This document shows, piece after piece, positions 62,314 to 64,000 of a DNA stretch of 64,000 nucleotides. The position numbers and the translations under genes were made by a program. Within the stretch, counting starts at the first letter, position 1; each line of letters starts with the position of its first letter. The notes beneath the pieces are model-generated. The model did not search any database, was not told the DNA's origin, and saw only the letters and a list, made by a program, of their open reading frames with translations. Source of the DNA: Caulobacter segnis (lineage in GTDB: Bacteria; Pseudomonadota; Alphaproteobacteria; Caulobacterales; Caulobacteraceae); the NCBI RefSeq assembly GCF_019931575.1, contig NZ_CP082923.1, forward strand, positions 3,224,001 through 3,288,000, given 5' to 3'.

Positions 62314-62723
62314 CCGCCCTGCTCCTCCAGGACGGCGCGGCCGGCGATGGTCAGGCTGATCCGGCAAGGACGCCCGCCCAGGCGCTCGACCAGGCCCGAG
62401 AGGCGCGCGGCCTGGGCGCGGTCGCTGCCGGCCGACAGGCTGACGGCCATCTCGTCGGCCAGGTCGGCCAGGGTCAGCGGCCCGTCGGCCAGGGCCTCCA
62501 GCACGGCCAGCACCTTGGACGGAACGACGGGCTCTTCTGGCAGGACGCCGAACAGGCGGGTGCGGATCGCCTCGGACAGCGCGTAGCGGTCGGGGCGCGG
62601 ATCGCCCATCAGCAGGCCGGTGAGAATGGCGCGCGGCGGCCGGCGATCGGCCTCGGTGCGGCGGGCCGTATAGACATGAAAGGTCGCATGACCGGCCGGA
62701 CCGGTCCCGTGGATCGGAATCAT
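62310..62723 (-). CDS. Small winged-helix-like protein, first gene of the regulatory operon
   Basis: The protein has 137 residues from ATG 62723 (AGGA upstream). The N-terminus is HVYTARRTEADRRPPRAILTGLL. Residues about 75-137 look like a winged helix: VPSKVLAVLEALADGPLTLADLADEMAV, RAQAARLSGLVERLGGRPCRISLTIAGRAVLEEQ, similar to MarR-like folds. It is divergent from the XRE gene across two palindromic operators, so its operon is probably repressed by the XRE protein. Confidence 0.62.
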   Translation of the reverse strand: MIPIHGTGPAGHATFHVYTARRTEADRRPPRAILTGLLMGDPRPDRYALSEAIRTRLFGVLPEEPVVPSKVLAVLEALADGPLTLADLADEMAVSLSAGSDRAQAARLSGLVERLGGRPCRISLTIAGRAVLEEQGG

Positions 62724-62813
62724 CTGGAGCTTCCTGCGGCTGAGCCGATGGATGGGAATTTCGGGGAGATCCCGCCCGGCTCGCGTCGCCAGGGCGGAAC
62801 TCTCGGAATATCC

Positions 62814-62852
62814 AATTTGTACCAAATACAAATTTGCATGGCAAGCAAATTT
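62814..62852. promoter_or_regulatory. Two palindromic operators between the XRE gene and the regulatory operon
   Basis: O1 is AATTTGTA (62814-62821)-N5-TACAAATT (62827-62834). O2 is AAATTTGC (62830-62837)-N7-GCAAATTT (62845-62852). Both are perfect 8-bp inverted repeats with centres 17 bases apart. The surrounding DNA is distinctly AT-rich. They fit repressor sites controlling both divergent genes. Confidence 0.78.
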
Positions 62853-62900
62853 TGTGTTTAATGGCCGGACATTCCCCATTCGCTCCCTCGTGGGATTTGC

Positions 62901-63245
62901 ATGACACCCGACCGGCAGGCCAAGGCGAAGCGACGCGGCAAGACCTTCATCCGCGCCTGGCGCAAGCATCGCGACATGAACCTGGAACAGGCCGTCGAAC
63001 GCCTGGAGCTCGAGGTCGGCTATCCGTATTCGGTGGCCCAGCTCTCGCGCGTCGAGCGCGGCGAGACCGGTTATTCCCAAGACGTGCTGGAAGCCCTGGC
63101 GACCATCTATCGCTGCGAGCCAGCCGACCTGATCATGCGCGATCCGGAGGCCTCCGAGGGGATCTGGTCGATCTGGGACCAGCTCCAGCCCGTGCAGCGG
63201 ATCCAGCTCGTCGAGATAGGACAAACCCTCAAGAAGGTAGGATAA
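62901..63245 (+). CDS. XRE-family repressor of the tail cluster
   Basis: The protein has 114 residues. The HTH spans about residues 14-70: KTFIRAWRKHRDMNLEQAVERLELEVGYPYSVAQLSRVERGETGYSQDVLEALATIYRCEPADLI. The C-terminal IWSIWDQLQPVQRIQLVEIGQTLKKVG is typical of short Cro/C1-type repressors in Caulobacterales and related phages. It lies opposite the regulatory operon with two palindromic operators between, and two more copies of the same palindrome lie downstream at 63584-63638. Confidence 0.85.
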   Translation: MTPDRQAKAKRRGKTFIRAWRKHRDMNLEQAVERLELEVGYPYSVAQLSRVERGETGYSQDVLEALATIYRCEPADLIMRDPEASEGIWSIWDQLQPVQRIQLVEIGQTLKKVG

Positions 63246-63252
63246 TTCCCGT

Positions 63253-63429
63253 TCAATCCAGCGCCAGGATCTCGCCCTGGCGCTCGATCAGCCTGGGCTT
63301 TCCCCACAGACCCGACAGCGGCTCGCCGCGCACGCGATACAGCGCCACACCCGACGAGCGCCGAGCCAGGACCTCCATCTCGCGCCGCGCGTCCTCCTCG
63401 AAATAGCACTCCCTGACCTCGGTCGGCAT
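63253..63429 (-). CDS. Small hypothetical protein next to the repressor gene
   Basis: The protein has 58 residues from ATG 63429, with GGTGGA 7 bases upstream; longer in-frame versions lack a good start. It reads MPTEVRECYFEEDARREMEV, then ARRSSGVALYRVRGEPLSGLWGKPRLIERQGEILAL. No family is recognised. It is convergent with the XRE gene (7-base gap) and its upstream region has two copies of the shared operator. Confidence 0.6.
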   Translation of the reverse strand: MPTEVRECYFEEDARREMEVLARRSSGVALYRVRGEPLSGLWGKPRLIERQGEILALD

Positions 63430-63768
63430 GAGCGTTCCACCCCGCCTTCCGAAGGCCTGCACGCAGAAACGCGTCACCGCGAACACGACAACCTCCGCCT
63501 TCAACGCGACCACCTTGCACGCCTCCTGCGCGTGAGTCGATCGGTCGCGACGGCGCATGCGTCCGAGTCTGACGCATGTCAATATTTGCACAAGATGCAA
63601 ATCCTGAAGGCGAGCTTGGTTTTGCATGAAACGCAAACATCGGCCCAGCCCAGCCCCACGCTTTACGCGCGAACGGCGGCGATATACAACTATGAGAAGT
63701 TATATCGCTCGATACACGAATAGAGAGCCTCGCCGCATCCGCACCCCATCCCCGTTGGAGGACAGACG
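63430..63768. other. Intergenic region with two operators and a long dyad
   Basis: No convincing gene lies in these 339 bases; an open minus-strand frame lacks a start with a ribosome site. O3, ATTTGCA (63584-63590)-N5-TGCAAAT (63596-63602), is perfect. O4, TTTGCA (63621-63626)-N5-CGCAAA (63632-63637), has one mismatch. GCGATATA (63679-63686) and TATATCGC (63701-63708) form another dyad just before the gene at 63769. Confidence 0.7.
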
Positions 63769-64000
63769 ATGAGCAAATGGCATCCCGTGGTCCTGAAGCT
63801 GCAGAAACTGATCAAGGACAACGGCTGGGAGGCGCGGTTCGAGAAGGCCGTCGCCCAGGCCCGCGCATGGAACATCCCCGAGCTGTCCGACCTCAAGGAC
63901 CTCGAGAGCTACTACGTCTACATCAACGACTTTCTGCGCTGGGTCCCCAGCGAGAACGATCCAGGGCGCGAGGTCTACAACAAGCTCTGCAAGTTCTATT
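63769..64000 (+). CDS. Partial gene, possibly phosphatidylserine decarboxylase-related
   Basis: The frame begins with ATG 63769 (GGAGG upstream) and runs off the window end, giving 77 residues. It reads MSKWHPVVLKLQKLIKDNGW and later LESYYVYINDFLRWVPSEN and GREVYNKLCKFY. The WVPSEN..G..VYN..C.FY pattern reminds me of the N-terminal region of some bacterial phosphatidylserine decarboxylase-like proteins, but I am not sure. It is probably outside the phage-derived cluster. Confidence 0.6.
   Translation, partial: MSKWHPVVLKLQKLIKDNGWEARFEKAVAQARAWNIPELSDLKDLESYYVYINDFLRWVPSENDPGREVYNKLCKFY

Noticed and set aside
48901..63429. Complete temperate prophage
   Set aside because: No integrase, attachment-site repeats, replication or head genes could be found. 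Only tail, lysis and regulatory genes are present in the window.
48901..63429. Gene transfer agent cluster
   Set aside because: A GTA needs terminase, portal, protease and capsid genes. None is visible upstream of the tail terminator-like gene.
63430..63636. N-terminal extension of the small gene at 63253 to 127 residues
   Set aside because: The extension would cover an operator and lacks a ribosome site. ATG 63429 has GGTGGA at good spacing.
1..64000. tRNA, rRNA, insertion sequences and CRISPR arrays
   Set aside because: I saw no tRNA-like cloverleaf, rRNA sequence, transposase or spaced direct repeats by eye. A covariance-model scan would be needed to exclude small RNAs.

Overview
The window is high-GC alphaproteobacterial DNA that looks like a Caulobacter chromosome. 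Supporting signs are the strongly G/C-biased third codon positions, an alphaproteobacterial small heat-shock gene with a ROSE-type leader, a DUF47-Pit phosphate operon and, most specifically, a maltodextrin locus. That locus has the order glucoamylase, MFS transporter, LacI regulator, alpha-glucosidase, alpha-amylase, TonB-dependent receptor, which matches the known Caulobacter crescentus mal region apart from one extra membrane protein gene. The species cannot be fixed from the sequence alone.

Positions 1-36200 are ordinary chromosome. They hold the end of xseA, an M23 peptidase, a receiver-domain protein, an LpxL-type acyltransferase, a histidinol-phosphatase, two exported methyltransferase-like proteins, ibpA behind a predicted RNA thermometer and sigma-32-type promoter, and two large paralogous pentapeptide-repeat proteins. 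Next come gpmA, kdsD and a phosphohexomutase for envelope sugars, three very small overlapping genes (15652-16106), an exported amidohydrolase and a MASE1 hybrid kinase. Then follow upp, a periplasmic molybdenum hydroxylase pair, a Pho-box-preceded DUF47-Pit-Nudix operon, an endonuclease III-like enzyme, a VanX-type dipeptidase with an extra N-terminal domain, a flavin reductase, free-Met-(R)-sulfoxide reductase, a glucokinase homologue that has lost its catalytic Asp, and a chemoreceptor.

Positions 36294-48831 are the maltodextrin locus. Its two regulatory gaps (40174-40497 and 45794-46104) are full of TTTGCA/TTTGCG half-sites. The TonB receptor imports maltodextrins into the periplasm, the exported amylase and glucoamylase shorten them, the MFS carrier takes up the products, the alpha-glucosidase hydrolyses them inside the cell, and the LacI protein controls the set.

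Positions 48901 to about 63430 hold the most unusual part: a phage-tail-plus-lysis cluster on the minus strand. It carries a tail terminator-like protein, tail tube, two small assembly proteins, a 1739-residue tape measure, a distal tail-like protein, an Asp-box receptor-binding fibre, a coiled-coil membrane protein, a GH24 endolysin and a lipoprotein. I see no capsid, portal, protease, terminase, integrase, sheath or replication gene. Where head genes would be expected there is a small regulatory operon including a DUF6456-like protein, and opposite it an XRE repressor gene flanked by four copies of one palindromic operator (ATTTGCA-N5-TGCAAAT). The simplest reading is a non-contractile (F-type) tailocin, or a similarly domesticated headless tail, under a dedicated XRE/DUF6456 switch. 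This is inference from gene content. The window ends at 64000, inside an unrelated gene that begins at 63769.
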